A stretch of 64,000 nt of DNA from Actinoplanes flavus (GTDB taxonomy: Bacteria > Actinomycetota > Actinomycetes > Mycobacteriales > Micromonosporaceae): positions 124,001-188,000 of the forward strand of contig NZ_JAGFNS010000019.1 of NCBI RefSeq assembly GCF_017592555.1, in the 5' to 3' direction. Shown in pieces: positions 16,338 to 24,552 of this stretch. Positions within the stretch are counted from its first letter, which is position 1, and the number at the start of each line of letters is the position of its first letter. Below the pieces are notes generated by a model. It had not been told where the DNA came from, searched no databases, and saw only the letters and a list, made by a program, of their open reading frames with translations. The position numbers were made by a program, and so were the translations under genes.

Positions 16338-17219
16338 ATGCCCGTCCCCACCCTTCGCCGGACATTTTCCCTGTTCACAGCGGCCTTCGCGGCGACCGCG
16401 GCAGCACTGACGATCCCCGCGGCACCGGCTCTCGCGGCCAACCCGTATGAACGCGGCCCCGCCCCCACCAACGCCAGCATCGAGGCCGCCCGCGGCTCGT
16501 TCGCCATCGCCCAGGTCACCGTGGCGCGGTCCAGCGTCTCCGGCTTCGGCGGCGGCACGATCTACTACCCGACCGACACCAGCGCCGGCACGTTCGGCGC
16601 GGTGGCCATCTCCCCCGGCTTCACGGCGAGCCAGTCCAGCGTCGCCTGGCTCGGTCCGCGCCTGGCCTCACAGGGCTTCGTGGTGATCACCATCGACACG
16701 CTGAGCACGCTGGACCAGCCGGACAGCCGCGGCACCCAGCTGCTGGCGGCGCTCGACTACCTGACCGGGAGCAGTTCGGTACGCACCCGCATCGACGCGA
16801 GCCGGCTCGGCGTGATGGGCCACTCGATGGGTGGCGGGGGCAGCCTGTCGGCGGCCCGGACCCGTCCCGCGTTGCAGGCCGCGGTGCCGCTCACCCCGTG
16901 GCACGGCACGAAGAGCTGGTCGACGGTACGCGTACCGACCCTGATCGTCGGCGCCGAGAGCGACACGGTGGCCCCGGTGTCGTCGCACTCCGAGCCCTTC
17001 TACACGAGCATGACGGCCGCCCCGGAGAAGGCCTATCTGGAGCTGAACAACGCGTCCCACTCCGCCCCGACGTCGGGGCAGAGCGTGACGGCCGCCAAGT
17101 ACAGCCTGTCCTGGCTCAAGCGGTGGATCGACGACGACACCCGCTACGACCAGTTCCTGTGCCCGGCCCCGTCCGGCTCGGCCATCCAGGAGTACCGCGC
17201 CACCTGCCCGCACGCCTGA
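16338..17219 (+). CDS. Secreted cutinase / polyester hydrolase, PETase-like
   Basis: A 293-residue enzyme with signal peptide (residues 1-34, APALA|ANPY) and mature ANPYERGP start shared with Thermobifida cutinases. Catalytic triad: S163 in GHSMGGGG, D209 in ESDTVAP and H241 in NASHSAP. The oxyanion position is F95 (PGFTASQ), where most relatives have Tyr. C275 and C290 form the family's C-terminal disulfide. Relative to the Ideonella PETase, it has His at the 159 position and H/F at the 214/218 pair (cutinase-like) but Ser at the 238 position (PETase-like). It should hydrolyse cutin, polyesters and triglycerides outside the cell. GGGA precedes ATG 16338. A terminator hairpin follows. Confidence 0.92.
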   Translation: MPVPTLRRTFSLFTAAFAATAAALTIPAAPALAANPYERGPAPTNASIEAARGSFAIAQVTVARSSVSGFGGGTIYYPTDTSAGTFGAVAISPGFTASQSSVAWLGPRLASQGFVVITIDTLSTLDQPDSRGTQLLAALDYLTGSSSVRTRIDASRLGVMGHSMGGGGSLSAARTRPALQAAVPLTPWHGTKSWSTVRVPTLIVGAESDTVAPVSSHSEPFYTSMTAAPEKAYLELNNASHSAPTSGQSVTAAKYSLSWLKRWIDDDTRYDQFLCPAPSGSAIQEYRATCPHA

Positions 17220-17230
17220 CCCGTCCCCGC

Positions 17231-17262
17231 CCGGGGCCCGGCGCACCCGCGCCGGGCCCCGG
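17231..17262. terminator. Bidirectional terminator hairpin
   Basis: A perfect 14-bp stem (CCGGGGCCCGGCGC paired with GCGCCGGGCCCCGG) with loop ACCC lies between the convergent cutinase and membrane-protein genes. There is no T-run, as usual for actinomycete terminators. Confidence 0.75.
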
Positions 17263-17266
17263 CACG

Positions 17267-17698
17267 TCAGTCCGCCAGCCAGTTGTGCAGCTGCTCGCCG
17301 TAGGGGCTGAACGCCACCGCGAACAGCACCACCCACGTCACGATCCGCAGCAGCGACCGGTTCAGCCGCCGCCGGTCGCCGTCCCGGCGGGCGGCCGCCG
17401 CCGACAGGCCGCCGAGGATCACCCCGAACGCCGCCACCGGGACGATCAGCAGGGCGATCAGCCGGGCCACGCCGAAGATCCAGACGAGTGGGTTGGCGGC
17501 CGAGTCCCAGCCCAGCGGAACCGCGACCTTCGGGTCGTCGAGACGATCCAGACCCGGGTCCAGCAGGGCGCCCCCGTCACCGGTGCGCACGACGGCCAGC
17601 AGCAGGATGCCGAAGGAGCCGAGCAGGTACATCCCGATCAGCGCCCACTGCGCCGCGTCCGAGAGGCGGCCACCCACGGACCGCCGAGTCTTGATCAT
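17267..17698 (-). CDS. Small membrane protein
   Basis: A 143-residue protein with three hydrophobic helices: about residues 17-35 (WALIGMYLLGSFGILLLAVV), 70-95 (VWIFGVARLIALLIVPVAAFGVILGG) and 115-130 (IVTWVVLFAVAF). The loop after the first helix is acidic. I cannot assign a family. ATG 17698 is supported by TAGATT at 17706-17711, a -10 element 7 nt upstream on the minus strand (leaderless); an upstream extension would be Ala/Arg-rich and lacks codon bias. Confidence 0.75.
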   Translation of the reverse strand: MIKTRRSVGGRLSDAAQWALIGMYLLGSFGILLLAVVRTGDGGALLDPGLDRLDDPKVAVPLGWDSAANPLVWIFGVARLIALLIVPVAAFGVILGGLSAAAARRDGDRRRLNRSLLRIVTWVVLFAVAFSPYGEQLHNWLAD

Positions 17699-17721
17699 GG
17701 ACGGCAATCTATCGGGAGACC

Positions 17722-18540
17722 TCAGAACAGGGTGAGCGGGGCTTCCGGCTCCACGATGTCCGGCAGCGGCGCGAGTTCCGGCACCAGCGCCCGCACCTCG
17801 TCGTGGAAACGCCGGCACAGCGCCGGAGCGTCCGCGTTGTCCGGCGTGTGGACGAAGAACGTCGGCGACCGCCCCTCACGCAGCCACCCGGCGACGATCG
17901 GCACCCATCGCCGCCAGCCCGCGACGGTCCGCTCGACCGAGTCACGGCCCAGGTAGCGGACGATCGGACGGTCGGTCAGGGCGGTGGTGCGCAGCGGCAT
18001 GCGGGGCTTCTTCATCCACGCGTCGCGTTCGGCCTCGCTGGTCGGCGGCGTGCGGAAGAACTCGGTGGTGTCGAACGGGACCCACTCCGCCCCGATCTCG
18101 GCCAGCGTCTGCTCGAGCGGGCCGGGCGCGTGGAAGAAGGCAGGATCGCGAACCTCCACGGCGTACCGGAAACGATCGGGAAGACCCCGCAGAAAGCGCG
18201 AGAGAGCCGCGAGATCGCCCGGTCCGAAGGACCCGGGCAACTGCACCCACAGAGCATGGGTACGGGCGCCGAGCGGCTCGATCACCCGAAGGAACTCCGA
18301 CAACTCGGCACTGTGGGAGAGGGCGCCGCCGTGCGTCACCGACCGCGGCAGCTTGAGCACGAACCGGAAGTCGGCGGGAGTCGCGGCGGCCCACGTGGCG
18401 ACCGTCGCCGGTGACGGCGTCGCGTAGAACGTGGTGTTCCCCTCCACCGCGGTGCACCAGCTCGCATAGGTGCTCAGGGCGGGCTGCGGGAACTGCCACG
18501 CTTTCAGGTTCCACATCGCGCACCCGACGTGCAGTCTCAC
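17722..18540 (-). CDS. DUF72 family protein
   Basis: A 272-residue TIM-barrel protein of the DUF72 (YecE) family. The opening LHVGCAMWNLKAWQFP, the central VEGNTTFYATPSPATVATWAAATP, FVLKLPRSVTH and the strand YAVEVRDPAFF are family hallmarks. The biochemical role of DUF72 is not established. GTG 18540 overlaps the stop of bluB as GTGA, so it is translated with bluB and lacI. Why a DUF72 protein travels with these two is unknown. Confidence 0.87.
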   Translation of the reverse strand: MRLHVGCAMWNLKAWQFPQPALSTYASWCTAVEGNTTFYATPSPATVATWAAATPADFRFVLKLPRSVTHGGALSHSAELSEFLRVIEPLGARTHALWVQLPGSFGPGDLAALSRFLRGLPDRFRYAVEVRDPAFFHAPGPLEQTLAEIGAEWVPFDTTEFFRTPPTSEAERDAWMKKPRMPLRTTALTDRPIVRYLGRDSVERTVAGWRRWVPIVAGWLREGRSPTFFVHTPDNADAPALCRRFHDEVRALVPELAPLPDIVEPEAPLTLF

Positions 18541-19166
18541 GATCCACCCCACCGGTCCGTGTGGACCGCCTCGTGGAGCGGCCGCCGTTGCCGCCACCCG
18601 TGCCGTTCCAGGTCGGGGACGCGTTCCAGGTGGGTGACCGGCCCGACGCAGAGCCACGCCACCGGCCGCACGCCGTCCGGGATGCCGAGCAGCTCGCGCA
18701 GGAACTCCTCCCGGTAGAACGACACCCACCCGACGCCGAGTCCTTCGGCGGTGGCGGCCAGCCACAGGTTCTGGATGGCCAGGCAGGACGAGTAGAGGCC
18801 GGCGTCGGCGATGGCGTGCCGCCCGAGGACCGCCGGCCCACCGCGCGAGGCGTCGTAGGTGACCACGATCGACAGGCTGGACTCCAGCACTCCGTCGATC
18901 TTGATCCGGGCGAAGCGGCGCGCGGCCTCGGCCGTCAGACTCGCCGCGAACGTCTCCCGTTCCGTGTGGACGTGCTGGTGGAAGGCCTTGCGCACGGCAT
19001 CGGAGCGCACGATCACGAAGTCCCACGGCTGGGACAGGCCGACACTCGGGGCGGCGTGCGCGGCGCTCAGCACACGATCGAGGACGTCGTCGGGGACGGG
19101 CTCTCCGGTGAACTCGCCGCGGACGTCGCGGCGGCGGTGGATGACCTCGTACAGGTCGTGGATCAC
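18537..19166 (-). CDS. bluB: 5,6-dimethylbenzimidazole synthase (nitroreductase fold)
   Basis: A 209-residue flavoprotein-like member of the nitroreductase fold that fits BluB: the RRDVRGEF opening, AAHAAPSVGLSQPWDFVIVR, LGRHAIADAGLYSSCLAIQNLWLAATAEGLGVGWVSFY and PVAWLCVGPV. BluB cleaves reduced FMN with oxygen to make 5,6-dimethylbenzimidazole, the lower ligand of vitamin B12. GTG 19166 overlaps the lacI stop as GTGA and its own stop overlaps the DUF72 start, giving a tightly coupled three-gene operon. No other cobalamin genes are in the window, so a different nitroreductase role cannot be excluded. Confidence 0.82.
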   Translation of the reverse strand: MIHDLYEVIHRRRDVRGEFTGEPVPDDVLDRVLSAAHAAPSVGLSQPWDFVIVRSDAVRKAFHQHVHTERETFAASLTAEAARRFARIKIDGVLESSLSIVVTYDASRGGPAVLGRHAIADAGLYSSCLAIQNLWLAATAEGLGVGWVSFYREEFLRELLGIPDGVRPVAWLCVGPVTHLERVPDLERHGWRQRRPLHEAVHTDRWGGS

Positions 19167-20203
19167 CGCCGTACGGTACCGGTGGAGGCCCGGGCCACCA
19201 GCGCCGGCACGAAGGTGGCCTGCTCGTGCACGTGATCCGGGTTGGTGGCCTCGTCCAGCACCAGCCGCGCCGCGGTGCGCCCGAGCTCCTGCCGCGGCTG
19301 GCGCACCGAGGTGAGCGGGACGGCCGCGGCGGCCGCGAAGTCGATGTCGTCGAACCCGACGATGGCCAGGTCGTCGGGTACCCGCAGCCCGGCCGTGACG
19401 GCGTGCTGGAGCAGGCCGAGAGCGAGCAGGTCGTTGGCGCAGAACGCGGCGGTCGGCCGGCGGCGGCTGGGCAGCCCGGCGAGCCGCTCGCCCGCGGAGC
19501 GGCCCTCGTTGACCGTCATCGCCTCGGTCGGCAGGTGGATCAGGTCCTCCTCGGGCATGCCGAACTCGGCCCACACGGCGCGCGCCCCCTGGAGTCGCTC
19601 GCGGACCTGCCCGATGCTGGACGGCCCGCCGACGAACGCGACCCGCCGGTGCCCGCGGTCGATCAGGTGCTCGACGGCGATCCGGCCGCCGAGCACGTCG
19701 TCGACGGCGACCGAGCAGTGCCCGCCGGACCGGCTGAACCGGTCGACCAGCACGAACGGGATGCCGCGCTGGGCGATCTCGGTCAGGTGGCCGGCGTCCG
19801 GGTCGACCGGGGTGATCAGTATGCCCTGCACCCGCTGCTGGACGAGCCGGTCGATGTGCTTGGCCTCGCGGTCGGAGCGGCCGTTGGAGTTGCACACGAA
19901 CAGTGACAGGTCGGCGGCCTCGGCGGCGGTCTCGATGCCCTCGGCGACGTCGTGGAAGAACGGGTTGCCGCCGTCGAGCATCACGTACGCCAGCGCCCGG
20001 CTGGTCCCGGCGCGCAGCTGGCGGGCCGACTCGTTGCGCACGAACCCGAGCTCGGCCATGGCGCGCTCGACCCGCTCCCGGGTGGCCGCGCTGACCACGG
20101 ACGGCCGGTTGAGGACGTTGGAGACGGTGCCCAGGGAGACGCCGGCGGCGGCGGCGACGTCCTTGACCGACGGGGCTCGACCGTTGCGCGGGTGCGGAGT
20201 CAA
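19163..20203 (-). CDS. LacI family transcriptional regulator
   Basis: A 346-residue repressor. The N-terminal HTH reads VKDVAAAAGVSLGTVSNVLNRPSVVSAATRERV with the hinge helix RQLRAGTSRALAYV; the rest is a periplasmic-binding-protein-like sugar domain (ILITPVDPD, FVLVDRF, HCSVAVDD, RVAFVGG, FCANDLLALGLL, VGFDDIDFA). I place the start at TTG 20203 (LTPHPRNG) because AGGAAGG is 7 nt upstream; a GTG at 20284 would lie beyond the operator. It probably represses its own operon through the site at 20255-20268 and perhaps the rhamnose aldolase gene at the left edge. The ligand is unknown; a sugar or sugar phosphate is likely. Confidence 0.88.
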   Translation of the reverse strand: MTPHPRNGRAPSVKDVAAAAGVSLGTVSNVLNRPSVVSAATRERVERAMAELGFVRNESARQLRAGTSRALAYVMLDGGNPFFHDVAEGIETAAEAADLSLFVCNSNGRSDREAKHIDRLVQQRVQGILITPVDPDAGHLTEIAQRGIPFVLVDRFSRSGGHCSVAVDDVLGGRIAVEHLIDRGHRRVAFVGGPSSIGQVRERLQGARAVWAEFGMPEEDLIHLPTEAMTVNEGRSAGERLAGLPSRRRPTAAFCANDLLALGLLQHAVTAGLRVPDDLAIVGFDDIDFAAAAAVPLTSVRQPRQELGRTAARLVLDEATNPDHVHEQATFVPALVARASTGTVRR

Positions 20204-20254
20204 CGTGGGCCCTTCCTGACGGTGGGTGAGATGACCAGAAGTCAAACACGCCGA

Positions 20255-20268
20255 TTGAAACATTTCAA
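20255..20268. promoter_or_regulatory. LacI-family operator in front of lacI-bluB-DUF72
   Basis: TTGAAACATTTCAA has six-base arms TTGAAA and TTTCAA around a CA centre. It lies 52 nt upstream of the lacI start and matches the TGAAACGTTTCA site at 1020-1031 in 11 of 12 bases. Autoregulation is inferred. Confidence 0.6.
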
Positions 20269-20872
20269 GTCCGTCCGGAACCACGATGGTTCACCGCTCG
20301 GCGTCCCGGTGGACGGCCACGTGCGATCTTGCACACCGTGGGCCTGCCCCGGAGCCGTCCACGAGCGACGGCGCGAGACCAGCCTCCCCCGCCGGGCCGC
20401 GGCCCCACCACCGGCCGGTATCGACGTCAGCCGCACACCGCCTTCTCCGGCTGATCCGGAAAGGCCTCGTCATCCAGCGTAAAGGCTGGGTGGCACGCGA
20501 TCACATCCGGACCGGCGACTTGCCGCATCCCACGCCCGGCGCCCGCCCTCTCCCCGATCAACCCCTTTCCCGGTACGCGGTGGAGCGCCCCCGGCGACAG
20601 CGGCCGCTCCGCCGGCTCCGCGCGATCTCCTGCCCGCTCCCGCCTGTGCCGCGCCCGCCGGGCGGAGATCGGTGGTCACCCCAGCCGACCCGACCGGCCA
20701 CGATCCCACCACAAACGTCGCCGACTACAGCGACGACACCGTTTGAGCGACAACCACCCAGCCCGACCAGCCACGACCCGACCGCAAACGGCCACACCCG
20801 GAGTGGCGGCAAGTTCGTCCTGAGATCCGCGATTCTCGCCCCGGACCGACCGGTGGTCTCGGGTGGTGTGGC
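20269..20872. other. About 600 bp without a supported gene
   Basis: Open frames on both strands give Arg/Pro-rich products with no domain and no consistent third-position bias. The stretch is less G-rich than its surroundings (runs such as ACAACCACCCAGCCCGACC). I see no RNA gene, strong hairpin or repeat here. Confidence 0.5.
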
Positions 20873-20884
20873 TACATTCGGTCG

Positions 20885-21190
20885 ATGGGTGAGATGCGGA
20901 TCGAGGACGCCTGGCCGGACCCGCGCGGCGGGGTGGCCGTGACCGGGCGGGTGCGGGGTGGGCCGATCCGGCGCGGCGACACGCTGCGGCTCACCGCGGA
21001 CGGCGGGTCGGTCCCGGTCACGGTGGTGCGTTTCCTGCGGCTGTGCGGCCGGCGGGATCCCGAAGTCGCGCGCCCGGAGGAGAACACCGCCATGGTGCTG
21101 CGCTCCGTTCCGGAGGGGATCGCCCTCATCGGCGGGATGCTCCACACCGAACCGGGCGATCCCGGCAACGGGCCAGGGCGACGGCCGTAG
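20885..21190 (+). CDS. EF-Tu domain II-like mini-protein
   Basis: A 101-residue protein. VAVTGRVRGGPIRRGDTLRL, VTVVRF, and MVLRSVPEGIALIGGML match the second (beta-barrel) domain of translation GTPases such as EF-Tu, without any GTPase domain. In EF-Tu this barrel contacts aminoacyl-tRNA and the ribosome. Standalone versions are known in actinobacteria but have no assigned role. TACATT at 20873-20878 is a -10 element 6 nt before the ATG, so the mRNA is likely leaderless. The C-terminal tail is Gly/Pro-rich. Confidence 0.7.
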   Translation: MGEMRIEDAWPDPRGGVAVTGRVRGGPIRRGDTLRLTADGGSVPVTVVRFLRLCGRRDPEVARPEENTAMVLRSVPEGIALIGGMLHTEPGDPGNGPGRRP

Positions 21191-21234
21191 TCCGCAGGCG
21201 TCGCGCGGCCCGGCTCGACGGTGCGGAGTTCCGG

Positions 21235-22290
21235 TCAATCATGGAAGACCTCCCAGACCGGGTGGTGGGTGCGTAGCGGGCGCAGCAGGGCGCGGTGGCG
21301 GGCGCCGACGTACATCTCGTGGTGGTCACCGGTGTCGTCCTGTGGACCGGTGTGGATCACCAGACCGGGACCCGCATAGGTGTGCATCGCGACACCGGGC
21401 CAGGACAGCGGGCGCAGCGGAACCCTCGTCAGGCCCGCGGTCATCCGGGCCGCCTCCTCCGCGGTGCACAGCGCGAAGCCGCCGACCGGACCGTCCAGCG
21501 CGGCCCGGGCCAGCGCGAAGTGCAGGAGGAAGGCGCTGAGCCGGTCACGCTCGGCGACGAGATCGCCGTCGTAGTCGTAGAAGACCCGTGGGTCGGGCTC
21601 CGACGGGTCGAGCAGCAGCCGGAACACGCCGTCGGACTCGTGACCGAACGGGATCAGCCCGTCCGGCCAGGGGCCGCCGAACGGCTCCCGCGCGATCCTG
21701 GCGGAGTGGCCGTGGACGGCGTCCCGTCCGGCGGCGATCCGGTGGAACTCACGCAACGGCGGCGGGCCCCAGGAGACGGGAACGCCGGGTGGCTCGTCGG
21801 CGAACCAGCCGGTGACGAACCGGTCGAGCGCCGCCAGCGGGTCGGCCGGGACCAGGTCGAGCCAGTCGAGGGAGGGCTGTTCGGGCGCCTCGCCGGTGGG
21901 CCGCACCCGGTCCAGCAGGTCGTCGGGCAGCGGATTCTCGACATACAGGCCGGCGTCCTCCAGCCGGCCGTGGTGGCCGCCGCGGCGGGTCAGCCGGACC
22001 GGGCCGAGCGCGACCAGGGCGCCGTCGGCCATCCGGGCGAGGGCGACAAGCGGCGGCGGGTCGCCGCTGAGGCAGGCCGCGGCCGCCGGTGGAAACGGCG
22101 CCCGCAGCTCGATGTCGGCGGCGGTGGTGATCCGGCTGCCGTCCGGACGGTCACCGGCCGCCACCACGATCACGGCCAGGGTGGGACCGATCGCGAACGT
22201 GACCAGGTCGTCGCCGCACACCACCGCGCCCGGGCCGGGCAGGGCCAGGACCGCGGAACCGGGGACGATCTCGCCCTGTGTGATCGGCAT
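21235..22290 (-). CDS. Hypothetical protein
   Basis: A 351-residue soluble protein that I do not recognise. The N-terminal 130 residues are beta-rich (GAVVCGDDLVTFAIGPTLAVIVVAAGDRP, VALARMADGALVALGPVRL). The C-terminal part has GLIPFGHESDGVFRLLLDPSEPDPRVFYDYDGDLVAERD, reminiscent of SMI1/KNR4-type segments, and a last strand MHTYAGPGLVIHTGPQ. No signal peptide or membrane helix is seen. TAGGTT (22297-22302, minus strand) is a -10 element 6 nt from ATG 22290, so it is likely leaderless. It is divergent from the MFS gene at 22350. Confidence 0.7.
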   Translation of the reverse strand: MPITQGEIVPGSAVLALPGPGAVVCGDDLVTFAIGPTLAVIVVAAGDRPDGSRITTAADIELRAPFPPAAAACLSGDPPPLVALARMADGALVALGPVRLTRRGGHHGRLEDAGLYVENPLPDDLLDRVRPTGEAPEQPSLDWLDLVPADPLAALDRFVTGWFADEPPGVPVSWGPPPLREFHRIAAGRDAVHGHSARIAREPFGGPWPDGLIPFGHESDGVFRLLLDPSEPDPRVFYDYDGDLVAERDRLSAFLLHFALARAALDGPVGGFALCTAEEAARMTAGLTRVPLRPLSWPGVAMHTYAGPGLVIHTGPQDDTGDHHEMYVGARHRALLRPLRTHHPVWEVFHD

Positions 22291-22349
22291 GGGGGCAACC
22301 TACCGGCGGGGTCTGACAGAAACCGGCGGGCCGCCGGTAGGGTGCGCCG

Positions 22350-23606
22350 GTGGCACTCGGCTCGGACTTTCGGCGCCTGTGGGCAGCGTACGCGGCCAGT
22401 GAGATCGGCACCGGCATCGGCTTCGGCGCGCTTCCGCTGGTCGCGATCCTGGTGCTGGAGGTTCCCGCCTGGCAGGTGTCGCTGCTGGCCACGATGTCCG
22501 GGCTGGCGGCCGCCGCGGTGGCGGTGCCGGCCGGCCCGTGGGTGGAGTTCCGCCGGAAACGCCCGGTCATGGTCGGCGCCGACCTGGCCCGCGCGCTCGC
22601 CCTGTTCAGCGTGCCGGTGGCGCTCTGGTTCGACGTGCTCGGCTACGGGCAGCTCGGCCTGGTGGCGGCGATCCAGGCGGCCGCCGCGATCCTCTTCGCG
22701 GCAGCCAGCGGCGCCCACCTGAAAGCGCTGGTGGCGCCGGGTGACCGGGCCACCGCGACGGGCCGGATGGAGGCCACGTTCTGGACCGCCTACAGCGCCG
22801 GCCCGCCGATCGGCGGGGCGCTGACCTCGTGGGTGGGCGTCGGCTGGACGGTGACCGTCGACGCGGTGAGTTTCCTGCTGTCCGCGGCCGGTGTCCGCAG
22901 CCTGCGCGGCCCGGAGCCGGAGCCGCCGCGGCGTGAGCCGGGCACCGGCCGGTGGGCGGAGATCGGGGCCGGCTGGCGGTACGTGTTCGCCCACCGTGAC
23001 CTGCGGGCCCTGTTCCTCAACGCGCAACTGTTCGGGTCCGGCATGATGGCCGCGTCACCGCTGCTGGCCGTCCTGATGCTCGACGAACTGGACTTCCCGG
23101 CCTGGCAGTACGGCATCGGCTGGGGCATCCCCTGCCTGGGCGGCGTCCTGGGCGCCCTGGCGCTGGCGCCGCTGACCCGCCGGTTCGGCCGGCACCGGGT
23201 CCTGTTGTGGTCGGGTGTCTGGCGGGCGGTGTGGCTGTGCCTGCTGGCGTTCCTGCCGGCCGGGCTCCCCGGGCTGCTGCTGATGATCGTGGTGGAGACG
23301 TTCGCCCTGTTCGCGACGGGGGTGTTCAATCCGGCCTTCGCGGTGTACCGGATGGAGCAGACCGAGGACCACTACATGACCCGGGTGATCTCGGCGTGGT
23401 CCATCTCGTCGCGGATCTGCCAGCCGGTGGGCATCGCGCTGGGCGGGTTGCTGGCCGCGCTCACCGACGTACGAACCGCCCTGGCGATCTGCGGCCTCGC
23501 CGTCGCGGGCAGCGTCGTCCTGCTCCCCTGGCGGCACGGCGGCCCGGGTCACCGGCTCCCGTACACGCCCGAGCCCGGGTCTATGGGCGATCGCCGAACC
23601 AGGTGA
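22350..23606 (+). CDS. MFS transporter (MFS_3/EntS-like)
   Basis: A 418-residue protein with about 12 membrane helices: FRRLWAAYAASEIGTGIGFGALPLVAILVL at the start, the cytoplasmic EFRRKRPVMVGADLARALAL loop in place of motif A, and LLWSGVWRAVWLCLLAFLPAG in the second half. This type resembles enterobactin-exporter-like and macrolide-exporter-like permeases; substrate unknown. GTG 22350 is supported by TAGGGT at 22338-22343, 6 nt upstream. The 3' end overlaps the convergent DUF2332 gene by 26 bp. Confidence 0.83.
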   Translation: MALGSDFRRLWAAYAASEIGTGIGFGALPLVAILVLEVPAWQVSLLATMSGLAAAAVAVPAGPWVEFRRKRPVMVGADLARALALFSVPVALWFDVLGYGQLGLVAAIQAAAAILFAAASGAHLKALVAPGDRATATGRMEATFWTAYSAGPPIGGALTSWVGVGWTVTVDAVSFLLSAAGVRSLRGPEPEPPRREPGTGRWAEIGAGWRYVFAHRDLRALFLNAQLFGSGMMAASPLLAVLMLDELDFPAWQYGIGWGIPCLGGVLGALALAPLTRRFGRHRVLLWSGVWRAVWLCLLAFLPAGLPGLLLMIVVETFALFATGVFNPAFAVYRMEQTEDHYMTRVISAWSISSRICQPVGIALGGLLAALTDVRTALAICGLAVAGSVVLLPWRHGGPGHRLPYTPEPGSMGDRRTR

Positions 23607-24552
23607 GGGCCTCGCCGTGCGGGCGCGCCCAGGCCAGCGGCCGCCCGTCGAGCGCGAGCACGTTGTGCAGGCGCTCGTCCGGCGGATGCGGCAACCCGGC
23701 GTGATCGAGAACGGTCGGGTTCTCCACCGCGATCCAGTGGGCGCGCATCGTGCGTACCAGATCGGTGAAAGCCCGGCGCCGATCGTCCGGAACCTGATAG
23801 AGGACCGACGTGTGGAAGACGACCAGGGTGGCGCCGGCCGGCGCCCCGGCGGCCAGCGCCGGCAGATCGTCCACCAGGTCGCCGCGGACCAGCAACGGCG
23901 GGTCGGAAGCGACGGTACGGGCGGCGGCGCGCTGCCGTTCCCGGCGGTCGTCCTGTTCCGGCCAGATCAGGGCCTGCAACCAGGCGGCGTCGGCCGGATC
24001 GGTGACATCGAGCGGGTTCAGGTCGAGACCCGCGCGCCAGACCACCTCGGGCAGCTCCCGCGGCGGATCGATTCCGGTCAACGCGCAGTCGAGGACCGGA
24101 TCACCCGAGCCGAGGACGTGATCGCCGTAGCGGTACCCGTACCGGTCAGGAAAGAGATTGAGGCCGGCCGACGCGCCCACCTCGAGCAACGCCAGGGGTT
24201 GCGGCAGCGCCGCGAGCAGCGGCAGCAGCAGCGCGCACCGGGCCGGCTCGTTGGTCTGCGTCGCCCGGTGACGGATCTCGTGCGCGATCCGCTCCCAGTT
24301 CGCCGCCGCGAACTCCAGGAACGCCGGCGGGTCGGTGACCGGCGCGCCCAGGAACCGGCCGGCCGCGAACAGCAGGTTCGGCTGCCGCTTCGCCGGCGGC
24401 AACGTGTCCAGCAGGCCGATCAGGCGGGCGTCGCGGGAGACGGCGACGGCGAGGTTCTCGTACGCCGGGGACTCGCCGGCGGCCTCACGCGCGGCGAACT
24501 CACCGTAGATCAGCGCAGTCGTCACCGGCGCATGATGCCACGTAGACGACAT
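23581..24552 (-). CDS. DUF2332 family protein
   Basis: A 323-residue protein matching the DUF2332 family. Characteristic segments are YGEFAAREAAGESPAYENLA, RQPNLLFAAGRFLG, the ALLEVGASAGLNLFPDRYGY loop (which resembles a SAM-binding glycine loop) and VFHTSVLYQVPDDRRRAF. The family may hold methyltransferase-like proteins, but activity is not established. ATG 24552 is used; GTG 24525 (VTTALIYGEF) is a likely alternative and would reduce the overlap with the upstream spermidine-synthase-like gene from 53 to 26 bp. Confidence 0.78.
   Translation of the reverse strand: MSSTWHHAPVTTALIYGEFAAREAAGESPAYENLAVAVSRDARLIGLLDTLPPAKRQPNLLFAAGRFLGAPVTDPPAFLEFAAANWERIAHEIRHRATQTNEPARCALLLPLLAALPQPLALLEVGASAGLNLFPDRYGYRYGDHVLGSGDPVLDCALTGIDPPRELPEVVWRAGLDLNPLDVTDPADAAWLQALIWPEQDDRRERQRAAARTVASDPPLLVRGDLVDDLPALAAGAPAGATLVVFHTSVLYQVPDDRRRAFTDLVRTMRAHWIAVENPTVLDHAGLPHPPDERLHNVLALDGRPLAWARPHGEALTWFGDRP

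Noticed and set aside
20286-20942. 218-codon plus-strand frame between lacI and the EF-Tu-like gene
   Set aside because: Arg/Pro-rich product without a domain, and it would bury the promoter of the EF-Tu-like gene.
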